From NCBI GenBank assembly GCA_028599115.1, contig JAQRMR010000044.1, positions 1 through 40,780 on the forward strand: a stretch of 40,780 nt of DNA. Reading direction: 5' to 3'. Both the position numbers and the translations under genes were made by a program. Within the stretch, counting starts at the first letter, position 1. Every line of letters starts with the position of its first letter. Below, piece after piece: positions 10,413 through 18,983 of this stretch. Under the pieces are notes generated by a model. The model was given only the letters and a program-made list of their open reading frames with translations, did no database searches and was not told the DNA's origin. The stretch comes from Methyloprofundus sp. Its GTDB lineage: Bacteria; Pseudomonadota; Gammaproteobacteria; Methylococcales; Methylomonadaceae.

Positions 10413-10456
10413 AACTTAATTCAAATAGGATAAAATTATTCTATTTGAATTAAGTT
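10413..10456. repeat. Near-perfect long hairpin between mlaF and dcd
   Basis: AACTTAATTCAAATAG (10413-10428) is a perfect 16-base reverse complement of 10441-10456. The 12 bases between can pair further (GATA with TATT, one G-T), leaving a four-base loop, for about 20 base pairs. It ends 11 bases before the dcd ATG. It could be a two-sided operator, an mRNA structure controlling dcd translation, or a tiny mobile-element remnant. No T-run follows, so it is not a classical terminator. Confidence 0.85.
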
Positions 10457-10467
10457 AGTATAAATAT

Positions 10468-11034
10468 ATGAGTATAAAATCAGATAAATGGATTCGTCGT
10501 ATGGCAGAAGAACAGGGCATGATTTCGCCATTTGAGGCAGGTCAAGTTCGCCATTCTGAACAAGGCAAGGTGATTTCTTACGGCACGTCAAGCTATGGTT
10601 ATGATGTCCGTTGTTCGAATGAATTCAAGATTTTTACCAATATTAATTCAGCAATTGTAGATCCGAAAGACTTCAATGAAGCTAGTTTTGTCGATGTGCA
10701 ATCAGATGTGTGTATTATCCCCCCTAATTCATTTGCTTTAGCGAGAACGGTTGAGTTTTTTCGTATCCCAAGAGATGTGCTGACTATTTGCTTAGGTAAA
10801 TCAACCTATGCGCGTTGTGGCATCATTGTTAATGTCACACCTTTAGAGCCTGAATGGGAAGGGCATGTGACTTTAGAATTCTCTAATACCACGCCACTTC
10901 CAGCTAAAATTTATGCCAATGAAGGTGTTGCGCAAATGCTATTTTTTGGCGGTGATGAAGTCTGTGAAACATCCTATAAAGACCGAGGTGGAAAGTACCA
11001 AGGTCAAGAAGGCGTTACTTTACCTAAAGCTTAG
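10468..11034 (+). CDS. dcd: dCTP deaminase
   Basis: This enzyme deaminates dCTP to dUTP, the main source of dUMP for thymidylate synthesis. The family signature [20 protein letters not shown] and the catalytic region [21 protein letters not shown] are intact, and the C-terminal lid ends [14 protein letters not shown]. The 188 residues match the monofunctional, proteobacterial type. No good Shine-Dalgarno sequence precedes the ATG; the bases before it are AT-rich (a TATAAA at 10459-10464) and follow a long hairpin, so translation may depend on local RNA structure. It converges with ycgL, leaving four bases between the stops. Confidence 0.96.
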   Translation: MSIKSDKWIRRMAEEQGMISPFEAGQVRHSEQGKVISYGTSSYGYDVRCSNEFKIFTNINSAIVDPKDFNEASFVDVQSDVCIIPPNSFALARTVEFFRIPRDVLTICLGKSTYARCGIIVNVTPLEPEWEGHVTLEFSNTTPLPAKIYANEGVAQMLFFGGDEVCETSYKDRGGKYQGQEGVTLPKA

Positions 11035-11038
11035 AAAC

Positions 11039-11317
11039 TTAATTTAAAAGAGTATCGCTTTCAGTTGGTTTTTTTAATAAGGATTCCACAGTCGGTGGCA
11101 TTTGTATATAAAAACCATTGTCCTCAATACCTTTTAAGATATCTACAGCGTTTTCGCGTGCAAGTTGTCGATCAGGCGTAATTTCTAGTTCCATGACATA
11201 CTCTGGTTGACCAATGCTTTTAAATAAATCCGCAGGAATGGTAGAAAAATCGTCTTGTTTGGCGAGATATACATACAATTCTGATTTTTTGTTGCTTCTA
11301 TAAATAAAACACTGCAC
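11039..11317 (-). CDS. ycgL: YcgL-domain protein
   Basis: This 92-residue protein belongs to the YcgL family, small conserved gammaproteobacterial proteins of unproven function. The N-terminus MQCFIYRSNKKSELYVYL, the centre with LFKSIGQPEYVMELEI and the NGFYIQMPP segment are all family-typical. The start is GTG at 11317, preceded by AGGAG about ten bases upstream, which settles the start. It converges on dcd and is divergent from the CPBP protease gene. Confidence 0.88.
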   Translation of the reverse strand: MQCFIYRSNKKSELYVYLAKQDDFSTIPADLFKSIGQPEYVMELEITPDRQLARENAVDILKGIEDNGFYIQMPPTVESLLKKPTESDTLLN

Positions 11318-11344
11318 GAAAAAAGTCTCCTAAATTTTAATAAA

Positions 11345-11357
11345 GCGATATTATCGC
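11345..11357. promoter_or_regulatory. 13-base palindrome in a divergent promoter region
   Basis: GCGATA-T-TATCGC is a perfect palindrome lying midway between the starts of ycgL (11317) and the CPBP gene (11370). It may be an operator for one or both genes, or a -10 region by chance. No regulator can be named. Confidence 0.35.
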
Positions 11358-11369
11358 ACCAAAGCTACT

Positions 11370-11972
11370 ATGAATGAACCTGTCATTAATCCTAAAAAAT
11401 TTTTCAAAACTGCCCTCTATTTTGAGAGCTCGTTGATTTTAGTGGCGATTGTTTTAGGTGCAATTGCGCAAATTAACCCGTTTGAGTTTATTAACTTCAA
11501 TGAGCGTGCGTTGGTGAACGGCATTATGGGAACCCTGCCATTATGCGTGATTTTTTTAGCACTCAATCACATTAAAACTGATGCGCTGTTGAAAATTCGT
11601 AAAATTCTACATGATACTTTAGGCGCGAGTTTGGAGGATTTACATTGGACGGATTTATTTGTTTTGGCTGCAGTCGCGGGAATTTCTGAGGAAATTCTAT
11701 TTAGAGGCGTTATACAGCCTTGGTTAGAAAATTCATGGGGTATTGTTGCGGGTTTAATTATTAGTAGCGTACTTTTTGGTTTAGTCCATGCCGTCACTTT
11801 GTTGTATTTTATTTTGGCTGGCAGCATCAGCCTTTATTTAGGGATGTATTTAGATTATGAAAATACGCGTAATTTACTCACTCCAATCATTATTCATGGC
11901 CTATATGATTTTTTTGCATTTATGGTCATTCTTCATTCGTATCGTTTAGAGCAACAAAAAGAGAAACCTTAA
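11370..11972 (+). CDS. CPBP-family intramembrane metalloprotease
   Basis: This 200-residue membrane protein belongs to the CPBP (CaaX protease and bacteriocin-processing) family. The glutamate pair motif EEILFR (within residues about 109-114) and the later histidine motifs FGLVHA and HGLYDF are present, so the predicted zinc site is complete. I see about five to six hydrophobic segments. The substrate is unknown; relatives mature peptides or confer bacteriocin immunity. It overlaps the next gene by one base (TAATG), which points to co-translation with that small membrane protein. Confidence 0.85.
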   Translation: MNEPVINPKKFFKTALYFESSLILVAIVLGAIAQINPFEFINFNERALVNGIMGTLPLCVIFLALNHIKTDALLKIRKILHDTLGASLEDLHWTDLFVLAAVAGISEEILFRGVIQPWLENSWGIVAGLIISSVLFGLVHAVTLLYFILAGSISLYLGMYLDYENTRNLLTPIIIHGLYDFFAFMVILHSYRLEQQKEKP

Positions 11973-12424
11973 TGGAAATATCAGAGCAGCAAGAGCAAGC
12001 CGATTTATTATTGGCCGGTGTCGTCAGAGGGTTTAGCTTATTAATGCTAGGAGTTATGATTTCGCTATGCCATTTTTATGCGGAAACGATTCAGCTTAAC
12101 TGGCTAGAAGAAGATAGAGTTTGGTTAAGAACGGTACTTTATATTGTTGCCATGCTAACTTTTTTAGTGATGAAATTTGTACGCCATGTATCACTGCAAC
12201 TTAATTTAAGAGCCAGTGAAAAGTCGGCAAAATCACGTTATTTAAAGACTATTATTGTCTCTATGCTGATGGCTGAGAGTATCGGCCTTTATGGGGCTTT
12301 AATGTTCAGACTGGGAGATGGCTTTAACACGGTTTATATTTTTTCTATTCTGTCTGCTTTAGCCATGTTTTTATACCGCCCAAAAGTTGAAGAATATAGG
12401 GTGATTTTGCAGGCTGTGAAGTGA
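11972..12424 (+). CDS. Four-helix membrane protein of unknown function
   Basis: I do not recognise this 150-residue protein. It has four hydrophobic segments, at about 17-37, 50-66, 88-108 and 115-133, with a basic loop after the second (KFVRHVSLQLNLRASEKSAK). No catalytic motif is visible. The ATG overlaps the stop of the CPBP protease gene (TAATG), so the two are made together; it may be a partner or substrate of that protease. It converges with gloB. Confidence 0.75.
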   Translation: MEISEQQEQADLLLAGVVRGFSLLMLGVMISLCHFYAETIQLNWLEEDRVWLRTVLYIVAMLTFLVMKFVRHVSLQLNLRASEKSAKSRYLKTIIVSMLMAESIGLYGALMFRLGDGFNTVYIFSILSALAMFLYRPKVEEYRVILQAVK

Positions 12425-12473
12425 ACAATGGAAGTCTTGTAATCACGCATTGATGTTTTTGATTCTTATACGC

Positions 12474-13238
12474 TTAAAATGTATCTTTTCTGTTTCTCAA
12501 TTCAGTAAAAACCTCAAGTTCTGTCGCGGTTGGTAAATTAAGCATTGATTTAATTTCGCTACTATTAGTACGCAAGAAAGGGTTGGTGGCGAGTTCTTGT
12601 TGTAAGCTAGTAGGAACGGTAGGGCGCTTATTTTCTCTTAGCTGACGGATATGTTCTATTGTCTTGATTAAATGCGCATTGTTAGGCTCAACACTTAGGG
12701 AAAATTTTGCATTGGCAAGGCTGTATTCATGGGCGCAATAAATTTGAGTCGCTAGTGGTAGTTTTTTGAATTGCTCTAATGATTGCCACATTTGTTCTGC
12801 TGAACCTTCAAATAATCGTCCGCATCCCATAGAAAACAGAGTGTCACCGCAGAATAAAGCATTGGCTGCTGCTAAATAAAAGGCGATATGGCCTAAAGTG
12901 TGCCCTGAACATTCAATGATTTCTAAGCTATGTTTTCCTAATGTTATTATCTCCTGTTGCTGTACGACAATATCGATTGCAGGGATGCGCTTAGAGTCTG
13001 ATTTTGCACCGATAATTTTGCACTGAGTTGCCGCCTTTAATTCACGATTACCACCGACATGATCTGCATGGTGGTGAGTATTGAGTATATAAGTAAGTTG
13101 CCAGTTATTTTCTTTTAGCGTACTTAAAACAGGTTCTGCTATAGCAGGGTCAACAACAGCGGTTTCATCTGAGTCAGTGTCATGAATCAGGTAGATATAA
13201 TTATCCTGCAAGACAGGAATTTGTTGTATTTGTATCAT
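12474..13238 (-). CDS. gloB: Hydroxyacylglutathione hydrolase (glyoxalase II)
   Basis: This metallo-beta-lactamase fold enzyme hydrolyses S-lactoylglutathione to lactate and glutathione, finishing methylglyoxal removal. The metal-binding THHHADHVGGN, the later CSGHTLGH and CGDTLFSMGCGRLFEG segments, and the C-terminal HEYSLANAKF glutathione-site region are all present. The 254 residues match the family. Its ATG overlaps the stop of the upstream symporter gene in an ATGA (13235-13238), so the pair is translationally coupled. Glutathione-dependent detoxification would be useful in a C1-oxidising cell, but the enzyme is widespread. Confidence 0.95.
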   Translation of the reverse strand: MIQIQQIPVLQDNYIYLIHDTDSDETAVVDPAIAEPVLSTLKENNWQLTYILNTHHHADHVGGNRELKAATQCKIIGAKSDSKRIPAIDIVVQQQEIITLGKHSLEIIECSGHTLGHIAFYLAAANALFCGDTLFSMGCGRLFEGSAEQMWQSLEQFKKLPLATQIYCAHEYSLANAKFSLSVEPNNAHLIKTIEHIRQLRENKRPTVPTSLQQELATNPFLRTNSSEIKSMLNLPTATELEVFTELRNRKDTF

Positions 13239-14527
13239 GTTTTATGGGGTAGGTGAATATCCGTAATAATACCTGCATCTGGATTATTAAAAACGGTATC
13301 ATCTAGCTTGTTTTCACCACGAGCAACGATGCAGGTCACGGTGGCATCACCAGTAATATTAACCACGGTGCGCATCATGTCTAATAAACGATCTACGCCA
13401 ATAATTAAACCAATACCTTCCACAGGCAAGCCAACTTGGTTAAATACCATTGCGAGCATAATTAAGCCAACCCCCGGAACGCCAGCAGTCCCTATAGACG
13501 CCAAAATAGACATGCCAATGATGGTTAAGTATTGCACAAGGTTTAAATCAATTTGGTAGACGTTAGCGATAAAGACTGTTGCGACACCTTGCATAATAGC
13601 CGTACCATCCATGTTAATGGTTGCGCCAAAAGGAACGGTGAAAGCAGCGGTGGTATTATCCACGCCAATACGTTTTTCTACAGCTTGTAGGGTAATAGGA
13701 ATGGTTGCATTGGAACTTGCTGTACTAAAGGCAAAAATATGTGCTGAGCGCATTTTTTTGATAAAAATTAGTGGGTTTAATTTCGCTAAGAACATAAGTA
13801 AGAGAGAAAATGTCCCAAAAGCATGCAGTAATAAGCACAGGACGACCACGGAAAAGTAGCCAATCATAGGTAGAATAAGAGAAAAGCCTTGCTCTGAAAA
13901 AGTTTTCGCCATTAGAAAAAAGACACCAATGGGGGCAAAGTCCATCACGAGGGTCACTACTTTCATCATGACTTCATTGAGTTTCTCTGCTGTTTCAGCG
14001 AGTTGTTTGCCGACTTCTCCTGTCATTAACATGGCAATAGCAAATAAAATAACAAAGAAAATAATTTGCAGCATATTACCTTGAGCAAAAGCCTCAATTG
14101 GATTGCTAGGGATTAAGTTAATAAATACATCGCTGATAGGCGGGCTATCTTTCGCAATAAAATTGCTTGTGATGCTTTGTGGGTTGAAATTTTTCCCTGG
14201 TGCAATGCCAATTGCAACTAGCAGTGCTAATGTGATGGCGAGTCCAGTGGTGGTTAAATAAAGCAGGAATGATTTTAAACCAATGCGCCCTAGTGTGTTA
14301 ATGTCGCCAATGCCACAGACACCACAAATAAGAGAAAAGGTCACTAAAGGGACAACCAGCATTTTCAATGCGTTGATAAAAGCCGAGCCAATGACATGAA
14401 ATAAGCCATGAACGAGGTAGTCTTGAATAAATGCTTGTTCAGCTGCAAATGTATTAATAAGGCTCCCTAAAAGAAGCCCCAAGACCATAGAGATAAGAAT
14501 TTTATTGGTGAGCGATATTTTTTTCAT
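13235..14527 (-). CDS. Sodium/proton:dicarboxylate or amino-acid symporter (DAACS family)
   Basis: This 430-residue inner-membrane carrier belongs to the glutamate/aspartate/C4-dicarboxylate symporter family (GltP, SstT and DctA relatives). Motifs are clear: the hairpin-loop SSNATIPITL, the ion-binding NMDGTA, the second hairpin-loop GVPGVG and the substrate-binding DRLLDMMRTVVNITGD. The frame is open to a TTG at 14560, but MKKIS at 14527 looks like the true start, with basic residues before the first helix. The substrate cannot be fixed from sequence by eye. It overlaps gloB by four bases. Confidence 0.88.
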   Translation of the reverse strand: MKKISLTNKILISMVLGLLLGSLINTFAAEQAFIQDYLVHGLFHVIGSAFINALKMLVVPLVTFSLICGVCGIGDINTLGRIGLKSFLLYLTTTGLAITLALLVAIGIAPGKNFNPQSITSNFIAKDSPPISDVFINLIPSNPIEAFAQGNMLQIIFFVILFAIAMLMTGEVGKQLAETAEKLNEVMMKVVTLVMDFAPIGVFFLMAKTFSEQGFSLILPMIGYFSVVVLCLLLHAFGTFSLLLMFLAKLNPLIFIKKMRSAHIFAFSTASSNATIPITLQAVEKRIGVDNTTAAFTVPFGATINMDGTAIMQGVATVFIANVYQIDLNLVQYLTIIGMSILASIGTAGVPGVGLIMLAMVFNQVGLPVEGIGLIIGVDRLLDMMRTVVNITGDATVTCIVARGENKLDDTVFNNPDAGIITDIHLPHKT

Positions 14528-14626
14528 TGTTTGGTTTTTGAGTAAAATGGATGTTATCAAGGAGGTGGTAATACTGGTAGAGGAGAAGGGGTATAAACGT
14601 TAAGTATTATACCTGATAGAGGCAAA

Positions 14627-16063
14627 TTAGCCAAAGTTAATTTTTGCTTCTAAATCATTACTTGAATCCGCATTTCTAAGAGCTTCTTCTAAGGTAATTC
14701 TTTTAGCTTTATAAAGCTCTAATAAGGCGTCATCAAAAGTTCGCATACCTTTGCTGCCACTGGTTTTCATGGCTTCTTTAATTTCATTAAGATCACCTTT
14801 TAAAATTAAATTAGCAATATGCGGGGTATTAATCATGACTTCAATCGCTGCACAGCGCTTGCCTTCAGAATCTGGGATTAAACGCTGAGAAATAACGGCA
14901 TTTAAGTTGATCGATAAATCCATAAACAGTTGCTTATGTTGCACATTAGGAAACATATTAATAATACGTTCCATGGCTTGGTTTGCGTTATTAGCATGCA
15001 AGGTTGATATACATAAATGTCCGGTATTAGCGAGCTCTAAGGCTGCTTCCATAGTTTCTCTATCACGAATTTCACCCACTAAAATAACATCGGGGGCTTC
15101 ACGTAAGCTGGCTTTTAAGGCGCGAGCATAAGAGTTAGTATCAACGCCAACCTCACGTTGGTTAACAATTGATTTTAAGTTAGGGTGGGAAAACTCAACT
15201 GGATCTTCAATGGTTAAAATATGTCCCGCAGAATTCATATTACGATGATTAATCATTGCTGCTAAAGACGTTGATTTTCCTGAGCCCGTACCTCCTACCA
15301 TTAATAAGAGTCCACGTTTATCTAAAATTAATTCAGATAGAACTTCAGGGAGATTTAAGTCGGTTACGGTAGGGATTTCAGAAGGAATTAAACGTAGCAC
15401 TAAGCCAACTGTACGACGTTGATAAAAAACATTGACACGAAATCGAGCGCTATTGTCATGTAGGCTGATAGCGAAATCTAAATCTTTATTAGCTTCAAAC
15501 TCTGCAATTTGTTCGTCATTCATAATGCCATAAGCGGCAGATTTAGTTAATTGCGGGGTCAATAAAAAGCTATCAAGTTCAATGGCTTCACCATGAACTT
15601 TTGCTTTGACGGGAGAGCCGGCGGTAACAAATAAATCAGAAGCTTCTATTTCGACTAGTTTAGCTAAATAAGGAAATATATCTAGGGCAATAGTGGGTTC
15701 AATGCCTAATACTTGGGTATCCTGCAAACTAGATGATGTTTTTGCGATAATGTCTTTCTCTACAATGACTGGGCTAATTAAAATGGAAAGACCAGAAGCT
15801 TGTTCATTGACTTCAATTGTACAATCGATATTGTTTAATAAAGTTGCAGAAAAAACTAATTTCTTTTTCGATGAAAACTTTAGGCGTTGATTGTCAGTGG
15901 TTAATGATTTGAAAATAATTTGTAAATCTTCATCACTTAATAAGGCGTTACCAACAGCTTTTACCTGTTTATTTAAACGCAGACGTGGGGCAGAGTGAGA
16001 GCCTAGGTATAAACAGTCGGCATTTTTCTCGACCATTAATTTTATGTAAGGCTTAATATCCAT
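14627..16063 (-). CDS. PilT/PilU-like ATPase with a duplicated N-terminal domain
   Basis: This is a hexameric twitching-motility-type ATPase of the PilT/PilU class. The ATPase core is complete: Walker A GGTGSGKS (257-264), the Asp-box region ILTIEDPVEF, Walker B DVILVGEIRD and the His-box TGHLCISTLHANNA. At 478 residues it is about 110 longer than its neighbour PilU. The extra N-terminus (residues 5-98, from YIKLMVEKNADCLYL on) resembles the normal PAS-like N2 domain at about 131-227, from YLAKLVEIEASDLFV on. So the domain appears duplicated and diverged. It lies 40 bases after pilU and is probably co-transcribed. Confidence 0.88.
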   Translation of the reverse strand: MDIKPYIKLMVEKNADCLYLGSHSAPRLRLNKQVKAVGNALLSDEDLQIIFKSLTTDNQRLKFSSKKKLVFSATLLNNIDCTIEVNEQASGLSILISPVIVEKDIIAKTSSSLQDTQVLGIEPTIALDIFPYLAKLVEIEASDLFVTAGSPVKAKVHGEAIELDSFLLTPQLTKSAAYGIMNDEQIAEFEANKDLDFAISLHDNSARFRVNVFYQRRTVGLVLRLIPSEIPTVTDLNLPEVLSELILDKRGLLLMVGGTGSGKSTSLAAMINHRNMNSAGHILTIEDPVEFSHPNLKSIVNQREVGVDTNSYARALKASLREAPDVILVGEIRDRETMEAALELANTGHLCISTLHANNANQAMERIINMFPNVQHKQLFMDLSINLNAVISQRLIPDSEGKRCAAIEVMINTPHIANLILKGDLNEIKEAMKTSGSKGMRTFDDALLELYKAKRITLEEALRNADSSNDLEAKINFG

Positions 16064-16103
16064 AGTAATTCCGTTAATTTAATGGTTATAATTGAGCGAG
16101 TGT

Positions 16104-17240
16104 TTAGTCTTCATGGTCATCAGTTGCTTGTAAAGATAGGCCACTTTCTTCTTCACCAACTCCACCAGCAAGTTTGATTTCTAAGCGTAATTCATTGGAT
16201 GAATCGGCATTTTTTAAGGCTTCTTCATAGCTGATTTTTCCTTCTTGAAATAAAGCGAAGAGAGATTGATCAAAGGTTTGCATACCTAGTTCACGAGATT
16301 TAGCCATGATAGGCTTAATCGCAGACACGTCGCCTTTGGCAATTAAGTCAGAAATTAGCGGTGTATTAATTAAAATTTCGATTGCCGCACAGCGCCCGCC
16401 ATCCACTGTTTTTATCAAGCGTTGGGAAATAATGGCTTTGAGGTTAAGTGAAATATCTTGTTTGAGTTTTTTCTGAGTTTCGACTGGGAAAAAACCAAGA
16501 ATACGGTCGATGGCTTGGTTGGCATTATTGGCATGGAGGGTTGCCATTGCAAGGTGACCGGTTTGTGCGAATTCTAAACCAAAGTTCATAATGCTTTGGT
16601 CACGAATTTCACCCAGAACAATAACATCAGGTGCTTGGCGAAGTGTATTATGTAGAGCAATTTCCCAGTCATCGGTGTCAACCCCAACTTCTCGTTGCAT
16701 AATGACACAGTTTTTATGCGGGTGAACATATTCAATAGGGTCTTCAATAGTAATGATATGGCCGTGACTGTTTTGGTTGCGATGGTCAATCATTGCAGCC
16801 ATGGTGGTTGATTTACCTGACCCTGTCGCACCCACCATAATAATTAAGCCATTTTTAGCAGTAATAATATCTTTTAAAACGGGCGGTAGGTCGAGCCCAT
16901 CAAGTGTGGGAATGTCGGAAGCAATAGTTCGTAAAACTAAACCTTGCATACCTTGCTGAACATAGGCGTTAACACGGAAGCGGCATAGGCCTGCAGGCGC
17001 GATTGCAAAATTACACTCTTTAGTCTCTTCAAACTCTTTTAACTGCTTATCATTCATAATGCACTGCGTCAGTGCTTTAGAATCATTGGCAGATAAGTTC
17101 TGCTTGGAGACAGGGGACATGATGCCCTTGACCTTTATTGCGGGTGGAAACCCTGCAGTAATAAATAAATCAGATCCATCTTTTTCTACCATTAGTCTTA
17201 ATAATTTAAGAATAAAGGTCATCGCTTCTTTTTTTTCCAT
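16104..17240 (-). CDS. pilU: Type IV pilus retraction ATPase PilU
   Basis: PilU assists PilT in depolymerising type IV pili at the inner membrane. The 378 residues show the N2 domain beginning LLRLMVEKDGSDLFITAGFPP, Walker A GATGSGKST (about 137-145), IITIEDPIEY, Walker B DVIVLGEIRD and TGHLAMATLHANNANQA. The ending KISYEEALKNADSSNELRLEIKL is typical of PilU and is partly shared with the next gene. GAGGG lies about seven bases upstream of the ATG at 17240. No pilT is next to it; the neighbour downstream is the larger paralogue. Confidence 0.92.
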   Translation of the reverse strand: MEKKEAMTFILKLLRLMVEKDGSDLFITAGFPPAIKVKGIMSPVSKQNLSANDSKALTQCIMNDKQLKEFEETKECNFAIAPAGLCRFRVNAYVQQGMQGLVLRTIASDIPTLDGLDLPPVLKDIITAKNGLIIMVGATGSGKSTTMAAMIDHRNQNSHGHIITIEDPIEYVHPHKNCVIMQREVGVDTDDWEIALHNTLRQAPDVIVLGEIRDQSIMNFGLEFAQTGHLAMATLHANNANQAIDRILGFFPVETQKKLKQDISLNLKAIISQRLIKTVDGGRCAAIEILINTPLISDLIAKGDVSAIKPIMAKSRELGMQTFDQSLFALFQEGKISYEEALKNADSSNELRLEIKLAGGVGEEESGLSLQATDDHED

Positions 17241-17334
17241 GAGAAACCCTCAGTGCGTTGTGTAAGTGCTATCAGTAATATTTCTAAGTTTGCAATAAGC
17301 TTTACTAATTTGCAAGAGAATGCTGAATTAGTCT

Positions 17335-17613
17335 TTAAGTAGGTTGAACTAATACCCAAGGTTTGATGACAACAGACCACATAATATGGTCATTTTTTAT
17401 CCATTTTTCAGCTTGTTGATCGGAAACTAATTGAACTTTGTTGCTGCTCATCCATTCACTAACTTGCTGTTTATCATCATTAGAAAAAGCAGTCGCTGCA
17501 TCGACTAAATCAATTTCAGGTGCAACATAAACAGCAACTCCACTGGCAAAAAATCGTTGTAGTGCAGACCATTCGATTTTTGCGGTTTCTTGGTTAAGGT
17601 TTTCTTGAGTCAT
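17335..17613 (-). CDS. DUF2288 protein
   Basis: This 92-residue protein belongs to DUF2288, a small soluble family of unknown function. Family features are LNQETAKIEWSALQRFFASG near the start, the EIDLVDAATAF helix, and the ending DHIMWSVVIKPWVLVQP. The open frame continues upstream into mutM; the ATG at 17613 gives the family-typical N-terminus and lies 23 bases after the mutM stop. It closes the run that starts with the sterol genes. No role in DNA repair or sterol synthesis can be inferred. Confidence 0.85.
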   Translation of the reverse strand: MTQENLNQETAKIEWSALQRFFASGVAVYVAPEIDLVDAATAFSNDDKQQVSEWMSSNKVQLVSDQQAEKWIKNDHIMWSVVIKPWVLVQPT

Positions 17614-17636
17614 GGTTTTAGTAGGTAGTAAGGTAG

Positions 17637-18452
17637 TTATTTTTGGCAATATTTACAATAGACAGTGGTTCTATTGGCTTGTTTAATGGTAATTAAAGTG
17701 TTTTGGCAGTTGATGCAGGGTTTTTCTGAGCGGCCATAGACTTTTAGCTCTTGTTTAAAATAGCCAGGTTTGCCGTCGCTACCGACAAAATCACGCAGGC
17801 TAGTACCGCCTTTTTCAATGGCAGAAGAAAGGGTTGTTTTTATATTTTTAGCGAGTGCTTGATAGCGAGCGAGTGAAATATTTCCTGCGGCACGCAAAGG
17901 ACTAATGCCTGAATCAAATAAAGCTTCTGTACAGTAAATATTACCCACGCCAGTAACAATTTTTTGGTTCATCAAAAACTGTTTAATGCTAACTTTTTTA
18001 TTGCGTGATATTTGGTAAAGATAAGCACCGGTAAAATCATCACTTAAAGGCTCTGGGCCTAAATCAGCCAGTAAAGAATGCGCATAAGGGTTAGTTCCTA
18101 GCCATAAAATAGCACCAAAACGACGTGGGTCAGTTAGGCGAATTCCTTGGTTATTTGCAAAAAAAAGATCAAAATGGTCATGTTTTTGAATAGGACTATC
18201 TTTGTTGATAACACGTAAGCTGCCAGACATGCCTAGGTGGATTAATAAAGTGCCGGTGCTGAAGTGTAATAATAGATACTTAGCTCTACGAGTAAGGCTA
18301 TTGAGTGTTTGTTGCTCAATTAATTCAGGGAGTTCAGCTGGAATAGGCCAGCGTAATGTTGGGTAACGAATGGTTACTTTGCTAACTATTTGGTGTTCAA
18401 TATAGGGTGTAATACCACGTAAGCTCGTTTCGACTTCAGGCAATTCAGGCAT
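17637..18452 (-). CDS. mutM: Formamidopyrimidine-DNA glycosylase
   Basis: MutM removes 8-oxoguanine and formamidopyrimidines from DNA and cleaves the abasic site. The N-terminal catalytic Pro2-Glu3 (MPELPEVE) is intact, with Lys58 in RRAKYLLL, the loop QNKIVTGVGNIY-like segment, and a C-terminal four-cysteine zinc finger ending CKYCQK. The 271 residues match E. coli MutM. It starts 14 bases after apt stops. It is downstream of an oxygen-consuming epoxidase, but I take that as operon layout, not a functional link. Confidence 0.96.
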   Translation of the reverse strand: MPELPEVETSLRGITPYIEHQIVSKVTIRYPTLRWPIPAELPELIEQQTLNSLTRRAKYLLLHFSTGTLLIHLGMSGSLRVINKDSPIQKHDHFDLFFANNQGIRLTDPRRFGAILWLGTNPYAHSLLADLGPEPLSDDFTGAYLYQISRNKKVSIKQFLMNQKIVTGVGNIYCTEALFDSGISPLRAAGNISLARYQALAKNIKTTLSSAIEKGGTSLRDFVGSDGKPGYFKQELKVYGRSEKPCINCQNTLITIKQANRTTVYCKYCQK

Positions 18453-18466
18453 TGATTACAGTGTCA

Positions 18467-18982
18467 TTAATAATGAAGTAAAGAGTGAATTTCGTAAGTG
18501 CTGAGTTTGTCTTTTCCGTGTAAAAAATCAAGTTCGACAATAAAGGCGAGCGCTTCAACGTTTGCGCCTAATTTTTCAACGAGTTGGCAGCTTGCTTGGG
18601 CGGTCCCGCCCGTTGCCAATAAGTCATCGACTAATAAAACGCGGTCGGATTTTGTTAAAGCATCACTATGAATTTCTAAACTGGCAGAACCATACTCTAA
18701 ATCATAAGAAACAGTTTTTTTATCGTAAGGTAATTTTCCTGGCTTTCTTAAGGGTATAAAAGGTAGGCCCATTTCCCAGGCGACGAGTGAGCCAAAAATA
18801 AAACCGCGTGCTTCCATACCTGCAACAACTGTTATTTCTCTATTTAAAAAAGGCTTGGTTAGTTCTTTTACGGCTAAACGCAGCGCAACTGGGTCTTTAA
18901 GTAAAGGGGTAATATCCTTAAATATAATGCCTGGCTTAGGGAAGTCAGGGATGTCACGAATTTTATCTTCTAATCGTTGCAT
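18467..18982 (-). CDS. apt: Adenine phosphoribosyltransferase
   Basis: Apt salvages adenine to AMP with PRPP. The 171 residues carry the N-terminal GIIFKDITPLL segment, the substrate loop AGMEARGFIFG and the PRPP-binding motif VLLVDDLLATGGTA. Its ATG at 18982 lies one base after the squalene monooxygenase stop, so it must be read from the sterol transcript unless an internal promoter exists in that gene. Confidence 0.96.
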   Translation of the reverse strand: MQRLEDKIRDIPDFPKPGIIFKDITPLLKDPVALRLAVKELTKPFLNREITVVAGMEARGFIFGSLVAWEMGLPFIPLRKPGKLPYDKKTVSYDLEYGSASLEIHSDALTKSDRVLLVDDLLATGGTAQASCQLVEKLGANVEALAFIVELDFLHGKDKLSTYEIHSLLHY

Positions 18983-18983
18983 A

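Noticed and set aside
13235..14560. TTG start at 14560 for the symporter
   Set aside because: It adds 11 residues unlike family N-termini and has no ribosome binding site on its own strand; the ATG at 14527 fits better.
14559..14566. Perfect AAGGAGGT Shine-Dalgarno-like sequence on the plus strand
   Set aside because: No start codon and open frame follow on that strand; the region is the upstream part of a minus-strand gene.
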